Positions 1-8,842 of a DNA stretch of 64,000 nt are shown here, piece by piece. The notes beneath the pieces were generated by a model. It had not been told where the DNA came from, made no database searches, and saw nothing but the letters and a program-made list of their open reading frames with translations. The stretch's first letter is position 1; every line of letters begins with the position of its first letter. This DNA is from Hyphomicrobium nitrativorans NL23. Its GTDB lineage: Bacteria; Pseudomonadota; Alphaproteobacteria; Rhizobiales; Hyphomicrobiaceae. The stretch spans positions 2,359,821 to 2,423,820 of the forward strand of contig NC_022997.1 in the NCBI RefSeq assembly GCF_000503895.1, read 5' to 3'. The position numbers and the translations under genes are program-made.

Positions 1-45
1 GCCCCCCCGCGTGACGACAGCGGCAACACGAACTCGGAGGGCTGA
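1..45 (+). CDS. rpsF: C-terminal end of a gene, probably 30S ribosomal protein S6 (partial)
   Basis: The first 45 bases read in one frame as 14 hydrophilic residues ending [10 protein letters not shown] and a TGA stop, two bases before the S18 start. The identity rests on context: rpsF-rpsR-rplI is the standard order, and alphaproteobacterial S6 proteins often end in a polar low-complexity tail. Only the tail is visible, so the assignment is inference. The S18 ribosome binding site (GGAGG) lies inside its last codons, which suggests coupled translation. Confidence 0.55.
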   Translation, partial: APPRDDSGNTNSEG

Positions 46-47
46 TC

Positions 48-296
48 ATGAGCCAGATTCAAGAAATCGCCGCCCGCCGGCCGTTCCACCGTCGCCGCAA
101 GACCTGCCCGTTCTCGGGAGATCAGGCGCCGAAGATCGATTACAAGGACGTCCGCACGCTCGGCCGTTACATCTCCGAGCGCGGCAAGATCGTCCCCTCG
201 CGGATCACGGCCGTCTCGGCGAAGAAGCAGCGTGAGCTGGCCCGCGCCATCAAGCGCGCCCGCTTCCTCGGCCTTCTGCCCTACGTTCTGAAGTAA
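48..296 (+). CDS. rpsR: 30S ribosomal protein S18
   Basis: Small-subunit ribosomal protein S18 (82 residues), which sits next to S6 on the platform of the 30S subunit. The full family length is present, with the hallmark basic stretch [12 protein letters not shown] near residue 11, the core [19 protein letters not shown], and the C-terminal [16 protein letters not shown] helix. The ATG is preceded by GGAGG eight bases upstream, inside the end of the preceding gene. It is followed by DUF2232 and rplI in an apparent ribosomal operon. Certain. Confidence 0.98.
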   Translation: MSQIQEIAARRPFHRRRKTCPFSGDQAPKIDYKDVRTLGRYISERGKIVPSRITAVSAKKQRELARAIKRARFLGLLPYVLK

Positions 297-402
297 AACC
301 GGATTGGCCCGCGCCGTCGCGCGCGGGCGCTTTCCGAAATGGTTGGGTGAGCGGGCGTATCGCCCCTCTCCCTAACCGCAGCGATTGCGGGACAGCTCGA
401 CG

Positions 403-1392
403 ATGAGATCTTTTGCCCTGGCAGGTGCCGGCCTCGGATTGGTCGCGGCGATCGTTTTCGCCTCCGCGACCACGGGGCCGATGTTCATCCGCTTCCTTCT
501 CCTATTCATCACGCCGCTTCCGATTGCGCTTGCCGGCCTCGGATGGGGCTGGCGAGCGGGTGCGCTCGCGGGCGGCGTCGGCAGCGCCATCGTCTTTCTC
601 ACCGCCGGCCCTCTCGTCGCGCTGGCGTTCGCGCTGACCCAGGTCGTGCCGATGGTGGCGCTGACCTATTTCGCCCTTCTTTCACGCCCCATCCACGAAA
701 GCGACGACGGCGCCGAGGACGACGGCTCGGGCCTCGAATGGTATCCCACCGGGCGGCTGATCCTGTGGGCTGCCGGGATGGGCGCTGCGATGGCCGCCGC
801 CTCCATGCTTCTCCTCGGAGGGGACGTCGAAAGCCTCCGCAAGACGCTCGGCGAATTCATGCAAGCGGCCGTCACGGCCGGGATGCCTCAGGCCGAAGGA
901 CAGATCGGCGAAGCCGAACTTGCGGCCCTCTCCGAAATCGCGCTCGCCGTGCTCCCCGCCGCTTCCGCCATGTCGTGGATGTCGAGCCTGCTGTTCAATC
1001 TCTGGCTTGCCGGGCGCGTCACGCGGGCCTCGGGGCAACTCGCGCGGCCCTGGCCCGATCTTGCCGCCATCACCTATCCACCGGGAACGCCGCTGGCGTT
1101 CGGCGCAGCCCTCGTGCTGACCATGCTGCCCGGAATTCCCGGTCTTGCGGCGTCCGCTGCCACAGGCGGGCTCTTCGTCGCTTACGTCCTGCTCGGCCTC
1201 GCGGTCGTTCACTACATCTCGCGCACCAAGCCCTGGCGTCCCTTCGCGCTGTGGGCTCTCTACGCCACACTCCTCATCGTCAACATCTGGATCGCCATCG
1301 TCATCGCGATCCTCGGCCTTGCCGAAACAGTCTTCCGGCTGCGGGAGCGATCCCATCTGCCGCCCTCGCCGCCCACGCATCCAAACACCTAG
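403..1392 (+). CDS. DUF2232 multi-spanning membrane protein
   Basis: A 329-residue protein with about eight hydrophobic segments: the first at about residues 1-25, others around 30-90, and several in the last 120 residues. A loop near residues 90-115 is acidic (ESDDGAEDDGSG). It matches the DUF2232 family, which in alphaproteobacteria is found between rpsR and rplI as it is here. The family's function is not established; some members resemble S-component-like or YybS-type membrane proteins. I chose the ATG at 403 over a TTG six codons upstream because the encoded start (MRSFALAGAGLGLVAAIVFA) is then a clean membrane segment. It lies 106 bases after rpsR and 30 before rplI, so it is probably co-transcribed with the ribosomal genes. 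Confidence 0.85.
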   Translation: MRSFALAGAGLGLVAAIVFASATTGPMFIRFLLLFITPLPIALAGLGWGWRAGALAGGVGSAIVFLTAGPLVALAFALTQVVPMVALTYFALLSRPIHESDDGAEDDGSGLEWYPTGRLILWAAGMGAAMAAASMLLLGGDVESLRKTLGEFMQAAVTAGMPQAEGQIGEAELAALSEIALAVLPAASAMSWMSSLLFNLWLAGRVTRASGQLARPWPDLAAITYPPGTPLAFGAALVLTMLPGIPGLAASAATGGLFVAYVLLGLAVVHYISRTKPWRPFALWALYATLLIVNIWIAIVIAILGLAETVFRLRERSHLPPSPPTHPNT

Positions 1393-1422
1393 AACATTCG
1401 AGAATTCAAAGGAGATTTTGTC

Positions 1423-2022
1423 ATGCAGGTCATTCTACTCGAACGCATCGGCCGCCTTGGCCAGATGGGCGACGTCGTCAGCGTCCGCGACGGCTACGCG
1501 CGCAACTTCCTGCTCCCGCAGAAGAAGGCGCTCCGCGCAACGGCTGAAAACCTCAAGCAGTTCGAAAGTCAGCGCGCCCAGCTCGAAGCCAACAACCTTG
1601 AGCAGAAGAAGGAAGCCGAAGCCGTCGCCGAAAAGCTCAGTGGCAAGGTTTTCGCCGCCATCCGCTCGGCCGGCGACACCGGGCAGCTCTACGGCTCCGT
1701 ATCCACGCGCGACCTCGCCGAGGTCGTGACCCAAGGCGGCTTCACGATCGACCGCAACCAGGTCGTGCTTGAGCGTCCGATCAAGACGCTTGGCCTCCAC
1801 GACGTCACGATCTCGCTTCACCCCGAGGTCCAGGTGAAGGTGACGATCAACGTCGCCCGCACCGAGGACGAGGCCGAGCGTCAGGCGCGTGGCGAAGACG
1901 TCACCGTGATCAAGGACGAAGCCATCGAGATCGAGACCTTCAATCCCGACGCTGAGTTTGAGGACGAGGACGAAGCGCCCGCCGCCGACGAAGGCGAAGC
2001 AGCGGACGAGGACAAGGCGTAA
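1423..2022 (+). CDS. rplI: 50S ribosomal protein L9 with acidic C-terminal extension
   Basis: Large-subunit protein L9. The N-terminal rRNA-binding domain is clear ([32 protein letters not shown], with the conserved GYARNFL), followed by the long connecting helix and the C-terminal domain ([20 protein letters not shown]). At 199 residues it is about 50 longer than the usual 148. The extra part, from about residue 150, is strongly acidic and ends in runs of Glu, Asp and Ala. Such tails occur in alphaproteobacterial L9 proteins and have no assigned role. The ATG has AAAGGAGA nine to ten bases upstream. It closes the ribosomal part of the operon. Confidence 0.97.
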   Translation: MQVILLERIGRLGQMGDVVSVRDGYARNFLLPQKKALRATAENLKQFESQRAQLEANNLEQKKEAEAVAEKLSGKVFAAIRSAGDTGQLYGSVSTRDLAEVVTQGGFTIDRNQVVLERPIKTLGLHDVTISLHPEVQVKVTINVARTEDEAERQARGEDVTVIKDEAIEIETFNPDAEFEDEDEAPAADEGEAADEDKA

Positions 2023-2060
2023 AAACGCCAAGTCTTACGGAACGAAACATTACAATCCGG

Positions 2061-2084
2061 GGCCGGAAGCAGGAGCTTTCGGCC
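2061..2084 (+). terminator. Hairpin downstream of rplI
   Basis: GGCCGGAAGC - AGGA - GCTTTCGGCC forms a 10-bp stem with one mismatch about 40 bases past the rplI stop, in the 237-base gap before dnaB. There is no T-run, so this is at best a weak intrinsic terminator or an RNA-stabilising hairpin. Confidence 0.35.
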
Positions 2085-2259
2085 TCGGATCGTTTCAGGC
2101 CGCCGCTGCCTTCATCAAGTTGCGCAGCCCACACCTTTTTTCGGCATCAGATTCGCCCCACTCAAGCGCCAAATTTTGCGCATGTGGGTAACGGGGGAAG
2201 CCTCGTCTCCGCCCCTCTTGCAACTCCCCTCGACTCACCCGCCGGGCTAGGGTGCGCGC

Positions 2260-3774
2260 ATGACAAACCCCGCCCCTCTCCAGACCGATCAGCTCCGCCA
2301 GGCTGCCCGCGCCGATACGCCCGTGTCGTTTCGCGAGGCGCCCCACAACATCGAGGCCGAGCAGGCGCTGCTCGGCGCCATCCTGATCAACAACGAGGCG
2401 ATGGACCGCGTGTCCGCGTTCCTTGAGCCGTCGCATTTCTTCGATCCGCTACACGGGCAGATCTACGAGACGGCGGGCAAGATGATCCAGGCCGGCAAAC
2501 AGGCGACGCCGATCACGCTCAAGACCTTCTTCGAGAACGCCGAGCCGATCGATGCGCACCTGACCGTGCCGCAGTACCTCGGCCGCCTCGCCACCAGCGC
2601 GACGACGATCATCAACGCTGAGGACTACGGCCGCACCGTCTACGACCTCGCCGTGCGCCGCCATCTCATCGTCCTCGGCGAGGATATGGTGAACTCGGCC
2701 TACGACGCACCCATCGACTTCCCGCCCGAAAGCCAGATCCAGGAAGCCGAAACGCGCCTTTACGATCTCGCCGAGCGCGGCAAGTACGGCCAGGGCTTCA
2801 TGAGCTTCGGCACGGCGCTGACGCACGCCGTGGACATGGCGGCCGCTGCCTACGAGCGGGACGGCCATCTCTCCGGCCTTTCGACCGGCCTCAACGACCT
2901 CGACAACCGCATGGGCGGATTGCAGTCGTCGGACCTCATCATCCTCGCCGGACGTCCCTCGATGGGCAAGACGGCGCTCGTCACCAACATCGCCTACAAT
3001 GTCGCCAAGGCGTTCCGCTCGGAAACGCTGCCGGACGGCACCGAAAAAGTCATCGACGGCGGGCGTGTCGGCTTCTTCTCGCTCGAAATGAGCGCCGAGC
3101 AGCTCGCAACGCGTATCCTGTCCGAGCAGGCGGAGATCGCGTCCGAGAAGATCCGCCGCGGCATGATCACCGACAACGAGTTCCGCAAGCTCTCGGGCGT
3201 TGCGAAGGACATGAGCGTCGCACCGCTCTTCATCGACCAGACCGGCGGCATCTCCATCGCGCAGCTCGCAGCCCGCGCACGCAAGCTCAAACGGCAGAAG
3301 GGCCTGGATCTCCTGATCGTCGACTACCTGCAGCTTCTGTCCGGCTCCTCCAAGCGCGGCGACAACCGCGTGCAGGAAATCACGGAAATCACGACGGGTC
3401 TCAAGGCCTTGGCAAAGGAGCTCGTGGTGCCGATCATCGCGCTCTCCCAGCTCTCGCGTCAGGTCGAGCAGCGCGAGGACAAGCGGCCCCAGCTCTCGGA
3501 CCTCCGCGAATCCGGCTCTATCGAGCAGGACGCCGACGTTGTCATGTTCGTGTTCCGTGAGGAATACTACGTCGAGCGGACCAAACCGCGCGAAGGCACG
3601 CCGGAGTTCAACGATTGGCAAGCGAAGATGATGGCCGTCAGCGGCAAGGCCGAGGTGATCATCGGCAAGCAGCGTCACGGTCCCGTGGGCGCGGTGCAGC
3701 TCGCGTTCGAAAGCCAGTTCACGCGCTTCGGCAACCTCGCCCACGACGACCGGCTGCCCGAGCGCTACGAGTGA
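2260..3774 (+). CDS. dnaB: Replicative DNA helicase DnaB
   Basis: Hexameric 5'-3' helicase that unwinds DNA at the replication fork. The 504 residues show the N-terminal DnaG-interaction domain (PHNIEAEQALLGAIL at about residue 28), the Walker A motif AGRPSMGKT at residues 230-238, a Walker B region LLIVDYLQLL near 349, and the conserved LSQLSRQVEQR and LRESGSIEQDADVV motifs of the RecA-like domain. There is no sign of an intein. A short insertion around 275-285 (SETLPDGTEKVIDGG) is common in alphaproteobacteria. It follows rplI by 237 bases, so it probably has its own promoter. Confidence 0.98.
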   Translation: MTNPAPLQTDQLRQAARADTPVSFREAPHNIEAEQALLGAILINNEAMDRVSAFLEPSHFFDPLHGQIYETAGKMIQAGKQATPITLKTFFENAEPIDAHLTVPQYLGRLATSATTIINAEDYGRTVYDLAVRRHLIVLGEDMVNSAYDAPIDFPPESQIQEAETRLYDLAERGKYGQGFMSFGTALTHAVDMAAAAYERDGHLSGLSTGLNDLDNRMGGLQSSDLIILAGRPSMGKTALVTNIAYNVAKAFRSETLPDGTEKVIDGGRVGFFSLEMSAEQLATRILSEQAEIASEKIRRGMITDNEFRKLSGVAKDMSVAPLFIDQTGGISIAQLAARARKLKRQKGLDLLIVDYLQLLSGSSKRGDNRVQEITEITTGLKALAKELVVPIIALSQLSRQVEQREDKRPQLSDLRESGSIEQDADVVMFVFREEYYVERTKPREGTPEFNDWQAKMMAVSGKAEVIIGKQRHGPVGAVQLAFESQFTRFGNLAHDDRLPERYE

Positions 3775-3793
3775 CGAACCCTGCCGGCGCACC

Positions 3794-3899
3794 ATTCCCT
3801 CCCCCCTCGTGGGGGAGGGTCAGGGAGGGGGGGACGCCGCAGCATCGGCTGTCGCGATTCCCCCCACCCCTAACCCCTCCCCACAAGGGGGAGGGGAAT
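3794..3899. repeat. Dispersed C/G-rich palindromic repeat between dnaB and alr
   Basis: Two roughly 40-base arms (about 3794-3833 and 3860-3899) are imperfect inverted copies of each other. Each arm also contains its own smaller palindrome (CTCCCCC...GGGGGAG). Read through in the alr frame the element encodes the low-complexity string PTPNPSPQGGGE, a typical by-product of this repeat type in alphaproteobacterial genomes. It sits between the dnaB stop and the alr start and could form a strong hairpin in RNA. Confidence 0.75.
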
Positions 3900-3910
3900 C
3901 GGCACGCGTC

Positions 3911-5041
3911 ATGACCGCACCACCCGATCTCCCGCCCGGCGCGACCGGCGTCATCACCGTCGACCTCGACGCGATCGCCGACAACTGGCGCGCGCTCGGC
4001 GCGCTCGTGACGCCTGCCGAATGCGGCGCCGTGGTCAAAGCCGACGCGTATGGCCTTGGCGCCATCAAGGTGGTCCCCGCGCTCGCCCGCGCCGGGTGCC
4101 GCACATTTTTCATCGCCACTCCCGACGAAGCAGAAGCCGCGCGCCGCTTCGCCCCGGACGCGCGCCTGTTCGCGCTCGACGGCCTGCTTCCCGGAGCGGC
4201 GTCCGTTTTCAGCGCCAACGATATCGCACCCGTTCTGACCAGCCTCGAAGAACTGGCCGTGTGGTCCGCCGAAGCCACGCGCACCGGAAAGCGCTTGCCA
4301 GCCGGGCTCCAGATCGACAGCGGGCTTAACCGGCTGGGCCTCTCGGAAGACGACGTGCGCACGCTCGCCAGCGCCCCCGCACGCCTCGACGGCATCGACC
4401 TCCGCCTCGTCATGAGCCACCTGGCCTGCGCCGACGATCCCGCCCACCCGCACAACGAAACCCAGCGGTCCAACTTCGACCGCCTGCGCACGCTTCTTCC
4501 GCCAACGCCCGCAAGCCTCGCCGCGTCCGACGGGCTGATGCTCGGCGCGCGCTTCCATTACGACCTCGTGCGCCCCGGCTACGCGCTCTATGGCGGCCAG
4601 GCCTTCCAAGGCGGTCCGACGCCCGTTCGGCCCGCCGTGACCGTGGAAGCGCGCGTACTTCAGGTGCGCACGCTCTCGCCCGGAGATCCGGTCGGCTACT
4701 CGGCCACGTGGCGCGCCGCACGTCCGACGCGGCTTGCGGTCATCTCGGCGGGGTATGCGGACGGCATCGCGCGGGCGTTGAGCGCAAGCACGGAGCGCGA
4801 AGGCGGCGTCATCGCGATCCACGGCGAGGCAGCCCCCATCGTCGGGCGCGTCTCCATGGATCTCATCACCGCCGACGTGACGGACATCGCAGCGGCCATC
4901 GCCCCCGGCGATCTCGCCACCCTCGTCGGCCCCGGCCTCACCGTCGAAGCCATGGGACAGGCTGGCGGAACCATCGGTTACGAGGTGCTCACGCGTCTCG
5001 GCACGCGCTTCGCGCGGCATTACGTGGGCGGAGGCGGCTAA
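3911..5041 (+). CDS. alr: Alanine racemase
   Basis: PLP-dependent interconversion of L- and D-alanine for peptidoglycan precursor synthesis. In the 376-residue protein the PLP lysine is K43 in VVKADAYGLG, and the second catalytic base is Y282 in SAGYADGIARAL. The RPGYALYG motif near residue 221 and GRVSMDLITAD further on are also family hallmarks. The frame stays open upstream to 3809, but that extension is translated repeat DNA, so the ATG at 3911 (MTAPPDLPPG) is taken. It ends two bases before radA. Confidence 0.95.
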   Translation: MTAPPDLPPGATGVITVDLDAIADNWRALGALVTPAECGAVVKADAYGLGAIKVVPALARAGCRTFFIATPDEAEAARRFAPDARLFALDGLLPGAASVFSANDIAPVLTSLEELAVWSAEATRTGKRLPAGLQIDSGLNRLGLSEDDVRTLASAPARLDGIDLRLVMSHLACADDPAHPHNETQRSNFDRLRTLLPPTPASLAASDGLMLGARFHYDLVRPGYALYGGQAFQGGPTPVRPAVTVEARVLQVRTLSPGDPVGYSATWRAARPTRLAVISAGYADGIARALSASTEREGGVIAIHGEAAPIVGRVSMDLITADVTDIAAAIAPGDLATLVGPGLTVEAMGQAGGTIGYEVLTRLGTRFARHYVGGGG

Positions 5042-5042
5042 A

Positions 5043-6425
5043 ATGGCCAAAGGCAAACCTGCCAAATCCCAATTCGTCTGCCAGACCTGCGGCACCGTCG
5101 CCGCGCGCTGGGCGGGCAAATGCGCGGCCTGCGGCGACTGGAACTCTATCGTCGAGGAAGCTATTGCCGCTGCTCCGCCCGGTTCCGGCATGGCGGGCGC
5201 CAGCAAAGGCAAGGCTCTTGTGCTCGAAAGCCTGTCCGGCGCGCCGGAGGAAGCCCCGCGCTTCCTCACCGGCATGGCCGAGCTGGATCGCGTCACGGGC
5301 GGCGGCCTCGTGCCCGGCTCCGTGTTGCTGATCGCAGGCGAGCCCGGCATCGGAAAATCGACGCTGCTTCTCCAGCTCACCGCCGCGTTGGCCAGCGCCG
5401 GCCGCCGCGCGCTCTATTTCTCGGGCGAGGAAGCCTCGGCCCAAGTGCGCCTGCGCGCGCAGCGGCTCGGCCTCGCGGACGCGCCCGTCGCGCTTGCCGC
5501 CGAAACGAGCCTCTCGAATATTCTCGCGACGCTCCACAACGAGCGCGCCGCCGATCTCGTCGTGATCGATTCCATCCAGACGCTCTGGTCCGACGCCCTC
5601 GAAGCCGCTCCCGGCTCGGTGAGCCAGGTTCGCGCCTCCACCCAATCGCTCGTGCGCTACGCCAAGCAGGCGGGCGTGGCGCTCCTTCTCGTCGGCCACG
5701 TGACGAAGGAAGGACAGATCGCGGGGCCGAAGGCCGTGGAGCACGTCGTCGATACGGTCCTCTCCTTCGAGGGCGACCGCGGCCACAGTTATCGCATCCT
5801 CCGCGCCACCAAGAACCGCTTCGGCGCGACGGATGAGATCGGCGTCTTCGAAATGGCGGGCTCAGGTTTGCGGGAAGTCGCGAACCCGTCGGAGCTGTTC
5901 CTGGGCGAGCGCGATTCGAGTGCGCCCGGCACCGCTGTGTTCGCCGGTATGGAGGGCACGCGCCCGATCCTGGTCGAGATCCAGGCCCTCGTCGCACCCT
6001 CGGGCCTCGGCACGCCGCGCCGCGCGGTCGTGGGATGGGAACAGAGCCGGCTCGCCATGCTGATCGCGGTGCTCGAAGCGCGCTGCGGCGTGTCCTTCGC
6101 CAACCACGACGTTTATCTCAACGTCGCAGGCGGGCTCAGGATCGTCGAGCCCGCCGCCGACCTTGCAGCCGCCGCCGCCTTGATCGGCTCGCTGGCGGGG
6201 CGCGCCCTCGATCCGAAAGAGATCCATTTCGGCGAAATCTCGCTCTCCGGCGCCGTGCGCGCAGCCCCCCACACGGCCGCGCGCCTCAAGGAAGCCGCCA
6301 AACTCGGCTTTACCAGCGCCGTCATGCCCGCAGCCGGTGAAGCCCCAGCCAAAGTCGCCCGCTTCAAACTGCGGCGCATTCCCCACCTCAAGGCGCTTGC
6401 AGAGGACCTCTCCACATGCGACTGA
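5043..6425 (+). CDS. radA: DNA repair protein RadA (Sms)
   Basis: RecA-like ATPase and branch-migration helicase acting on recombination intermediates. The 460 residues contain a four-cysteine zinc finger (C13, C16, C27, C30), Walker A GEPGIGKST at 99-107, the RadA-specific KNRFG motif at 257-261, and a C-terminal Lon-like domain (VYLNVAGGLRI and GEISLSGAVR). The start lies almost on the alr stop, so the two are likely cotranscribed. The alr-radA-cvpA-purF order is typical of the Hyphomicrobiales. Confidence 0.97.
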   Translation: MAKGKPAKSQFVCQTCGTVAARWAGKCAACGDWNSIVEEAIAAAPPGSGMAGASKGKALVLESLSGAPEEAPRFLTGMAELDRVTGGGLVPGSVLLIAGEPGIGKSTLLLQLTAALASAGRRALYFSGEEASAQVRLRAQRLGLADAPVALAAETSLSNILATLHNERAADLVVIDSIQTLWSDALEAAPGSVSQVRASTQSLVRYAKQAGVALLLVGHVTKEGQIAGPKAVEHVVDTVLSFEGDRGHSYRILRATKNRFGATDEIGVFEMAGSGLREVANPSELFLGERDSSAPGTAVFAGMEGTRPILVEIQALVAPSGLGTPRRAVVGWEQSRLAMLIAVLEARCGVSFANHDVYLNVAGGLRIVEPAADLAAAAALIGSLAGRALDPKEIHFGEISLSGAVRAAPHTAARLKEAAKLGFTSAVMPAAGEAPAKVARFKLRRIPHLKALAEDLSTCD

Positions 6426-6486
6426 ACGGGCGGGGAAACACACAAATCCGGCTTTTGCCGCGTCCGACAGCCGAGGAGCCGCGACC

Positions 6487-7065
6487 ATGATCGGGCCGCT
6501 CACCTATCTCGACGCCGCGTTGATCGCGGTCTGCTTCATCTCAGCGCTCCTGGCCATGTACCGGGGCCTGACGCGCGAGCTCCTGTCCATCCTGTCGTGG
6601 ATCGCTGCTGCCGGCGCGACGCTCTATTTCGTGCTGAGCCATAAGCAGATCGCGGAAGACATGGCCGCCCAGATGGGCACCCAGGTAGCGGTCGCCCAGA
6701 TCGCCATCGGCGCTATTATCTTCCTGATTGTGCTGATCGTCGTGCACTTGATCACGGCGCGCATCTCGGATGCCATCCTCGACAGCAGCGTCGGCATGGT
6801 GGACCGCATCCTGGGCTTCCTGTTCGGCCTCGCGCGCGGTTTCCTGCTGGTTGTTATTCCCTATATGTTCTACGCGTCGTTCGTGCCCGACGAGCAGAAT
6901 CACCTGCCCTGGGTGCGGGATGCGATCTCGACCCCCTACATCAAGGGGACCGGCAACAGCATCCGCGCAGCCCTCGAAACCTACATGCCGACCTCCCTGC
7001 CCCAGGCCCAGCCCGAGCAGGCGCAACCCGAGCCGACTGGCGAGCCTGAAATTTCAGAGCCTTAG
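6487..7065 (+). CDS. cvpA: CvpA family membrane protein
   Basis: A 192-residue inner-membrane protein with four predicted membrane segments (about 8-25, 32-50, 68-90 and 105-130) and a Pro/Gln/Glu-rich tail (QAQPEQAQPEP). It belongs to the CvpA/colicin V production family, which is linked to envelope homeostasis and almost always lies next to purF, as here. The frame is open upstream to 6337, but the ATG at 6487 starts at the first membrane segment (MIGPLTYLDAALIAV), past the radA stop. Confidence 0.92.
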   Translation: MIGPLTYLDAALIAVCFISALLAMYRGLTRELLSILSWIAAAGATLYFVLSHKQIAEDMAAQMGTQVAVAQIAIGAIIFLIVLIVVHLITARISDAILDSSVGMVDRILGFLFGLARGFLLVVIPYMFYASFVPDEQNHLPWVRDAISTPYIKGTGNSIRAALETYMPTSLPQAQPEQAQPEPTGEPEISEP

Positions 7066-7217
7066 TGGATACGTCGCGGCCGAAAACACATCGGGTGCGA
7101 CAAGTCCGCGACATCCTGAACAAAGCTCTTTAACGGTCGCGCGATTATCATATATTCCGGCCATCCAGCGGCCGGGGCTCTCGAACGGCGGAGAGCGTCC
7201 TGGCGGGCTGGTCGGCA

Positions 7218-7268
7218 AGACCATGATCGCTTCAGGCCTTATCCGCCTGAAGCGTGAATCATCGGTCT
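7218..7268. repeat. 51-bp palindromic repeat, copy 1
   Basis: An inverted repeat with arms AGACC-ATGAT and ATCATCGGTCT around an inner perfect stem CTTCAGGC/GCCTGAAG. A near-identical copy lies at 54597-54648, more than 47 kb away. Here it is in the cvpA-purF gap, about 42 bases before the purF start, so it may form a hairpin in the purF leader. Confidence 0.8.
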
Positions 7269-7309
7269 CTATGACGTTTTGCGGCGGATGCTTTGAGCGG
7301 GAGGCAGCC

Positions 7310-8809
7310 ATGACGCACGATCGCGCCAAAAGCGGCGAGTGCGAGCCCTTTCCTGATTTCGGCCTCAGCCGGATGGGTGACGACAGACTCCGCGAGGAAT
7401 GCGGGGTCTTCGGTGTTTTTGGGCATCCGGACGCCGCGGCCATCACCGCGCTCGGGCTGCACGCGCTTCAGCACCGCGGCCAGGAGGCCGCGGGCATCGT
7501 CAGCTACGACGGCAAACAGTTCCACGCCGAGCGCCACCTGGGCCTCGTCGGCGACAACTTCAACAAAGCCAACGTCATTCACCGCCTGCAGGGCTCCATG
7601 GCGGTCGGCCACAATCGCTATTCGACGACGGGCGAACCCGCTCTCAAGAACGTCCAGCCTCTGTACGCGGACATCGACACCGGCGGCATCGCCGTCGCGC
7701 ACAACGGCAACCTCACGAACGCGCTGACATTGCGCCGCGAACTGATCGGCTCGGGCGCGATCTTCCCCTCGACGTCCGACACCGAGGTCATTCTCCACCT
7801 GCTCTCGCGCTCCAAGCGCCGCGGCATGGTCGAGCGCTTCGTCGAAGCCACCCGCCAGATCGAGGGCGCGTGGTCGCTCGTCTCCCTCACCAACGACATG
7901 CTGATCGGCGCGCGCGATCCGGTCGGCATCCGCCCGCTCGTCATCGGCAAGCTGGGTGAGGCCTGGGTGCTCGCCTCCGAGACCTGCGCGCTCGACATCG
8001 TCGGCGCGGAATATGTGCGCGAAGTGGAGAACGGCGAAGTCGTCGTGATCACGAGCGCGGGCCTCGAAAGCCACCGGCCCTATCCGCCCCGCCCGGCGCG
8101 CCCGTGCATCTTCGAATATATCTACTTCGCCCGCCCCGACAGCATCATCGGCGGCCGCTCCGTCTACGACGTCCGCCAGCATATGGGCGTCGAGCTTGCA
8201 CGCGAGGCCCCTGCCGATGTCGACGTCATCGTGCCGATCCCCGACTCGGGCGTGCCCGCCGCCATCGGCTACGCGCGCGAATCCGGTCTTCCCTTCGAAC
8301 TCGGCATCATCCGCAACCACTACGTCGGCCGCACCTTTATCGAGCCCGAGCAGCAGATCCGCGCGCTCGGCGTCAAGCTCAAGCACTCGGCGAACGCGGG
8401 CGTGATCCGCGGCAAGCGCATCGTCCTCATCGACGACAGCGTCGTGCGCGGCACCACTTCGAAGAAAATCGTGCAGCTCATGTACGAAGCGGGCGCGCGC
8501 GAAGTGCACATGCGCATTTCCTCGCCCCCGATCACGCATTCCGATTATTACGGCATCGACACGCCGAGCAAAGCCTCGCTGCTCGCTGCCAACTACGACA
8601 TCGAGGGCATGCGCGCCTTCATGGGCGCGGACAGCCTCGCCTTTCTCTCGGTTGACGGCATCTACCGTGCCGTGGGCTACGAAGGCCGCGACGCGCACGC
8701 GCCGCAGTTCACCGACCACTGCTTCACCGGCGAATACCCGACCGATCTCACCGACCAGAACGGACAGGCGAGCGCACGCCAGCTCTCGCTCTTGGCCGAG
8801 GTGGGATAA
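7310..8809 (+). CDS. purF: Amidophosphoribosyltransferase
   Basis: Transfers glutamine-derived ammonia to PRPP, the committed step of de novo purine synthesis. The glutaminase nucleophile is C31 in REECGVFGVFGHP; the 30 residues before it would be a propeptide removed on maturation. HRGQEAAGI, HNRYSTTG and AHNGNLTN follow in the N-terminal domain. The PRPP loop is VLIDDSVVRGTTSKK near residue 376. The length of 499 residues is normal. The ATG has GGGAGG ten bases upstream; the frame is open far upstream, but that part is intergenic. Confidence 0.97.
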   Translation: MTHDRAKSGECEPFPDFGLSRMGDDRLREECGVFGVFGHPDAAAITALGLHALQHRGQEAAGIVSYDGKQFHAERHLGLVGDNFNKANVIHRLQGSMAVGHNRYSTTGEPALKNVQPLYADIDTGGIAVAHNGNLTNALTLRRELIGSGAIFPSTSDTEVILHLLSRSKRRGMVERFVEATRQIEGAWSLVSLTNDMLIGARDPVGIRPLVIGKLGEAWVLASETCALDIVGAEYVREVENGEVVVITSAGLESHRPYPPRPARPCIFEYIYFARPDSIIGGRSVYDVRQHMGVELAREAPADVDVIVPIPDSGVPAAIGYARESGLPFELGIIRNHYVGRTFIEPEQQIRALGVKLKHSANAGVIRGKRIVLIDDSVVRGTTSKKIVQLMYEAGAREVHMRISSPPITHSDYYGIDTPSKASLLAANYDIEGMRAFMGADSLAFLSVDGIYRAVGYEGRDAHAPQFTDHCFTGEYPTDLTDQNGQASARQLSLLAEVG

Positions 8810-8842
8810 CGAGGGCGCCGGGCTTCCAATCGTCAGGTCTTC

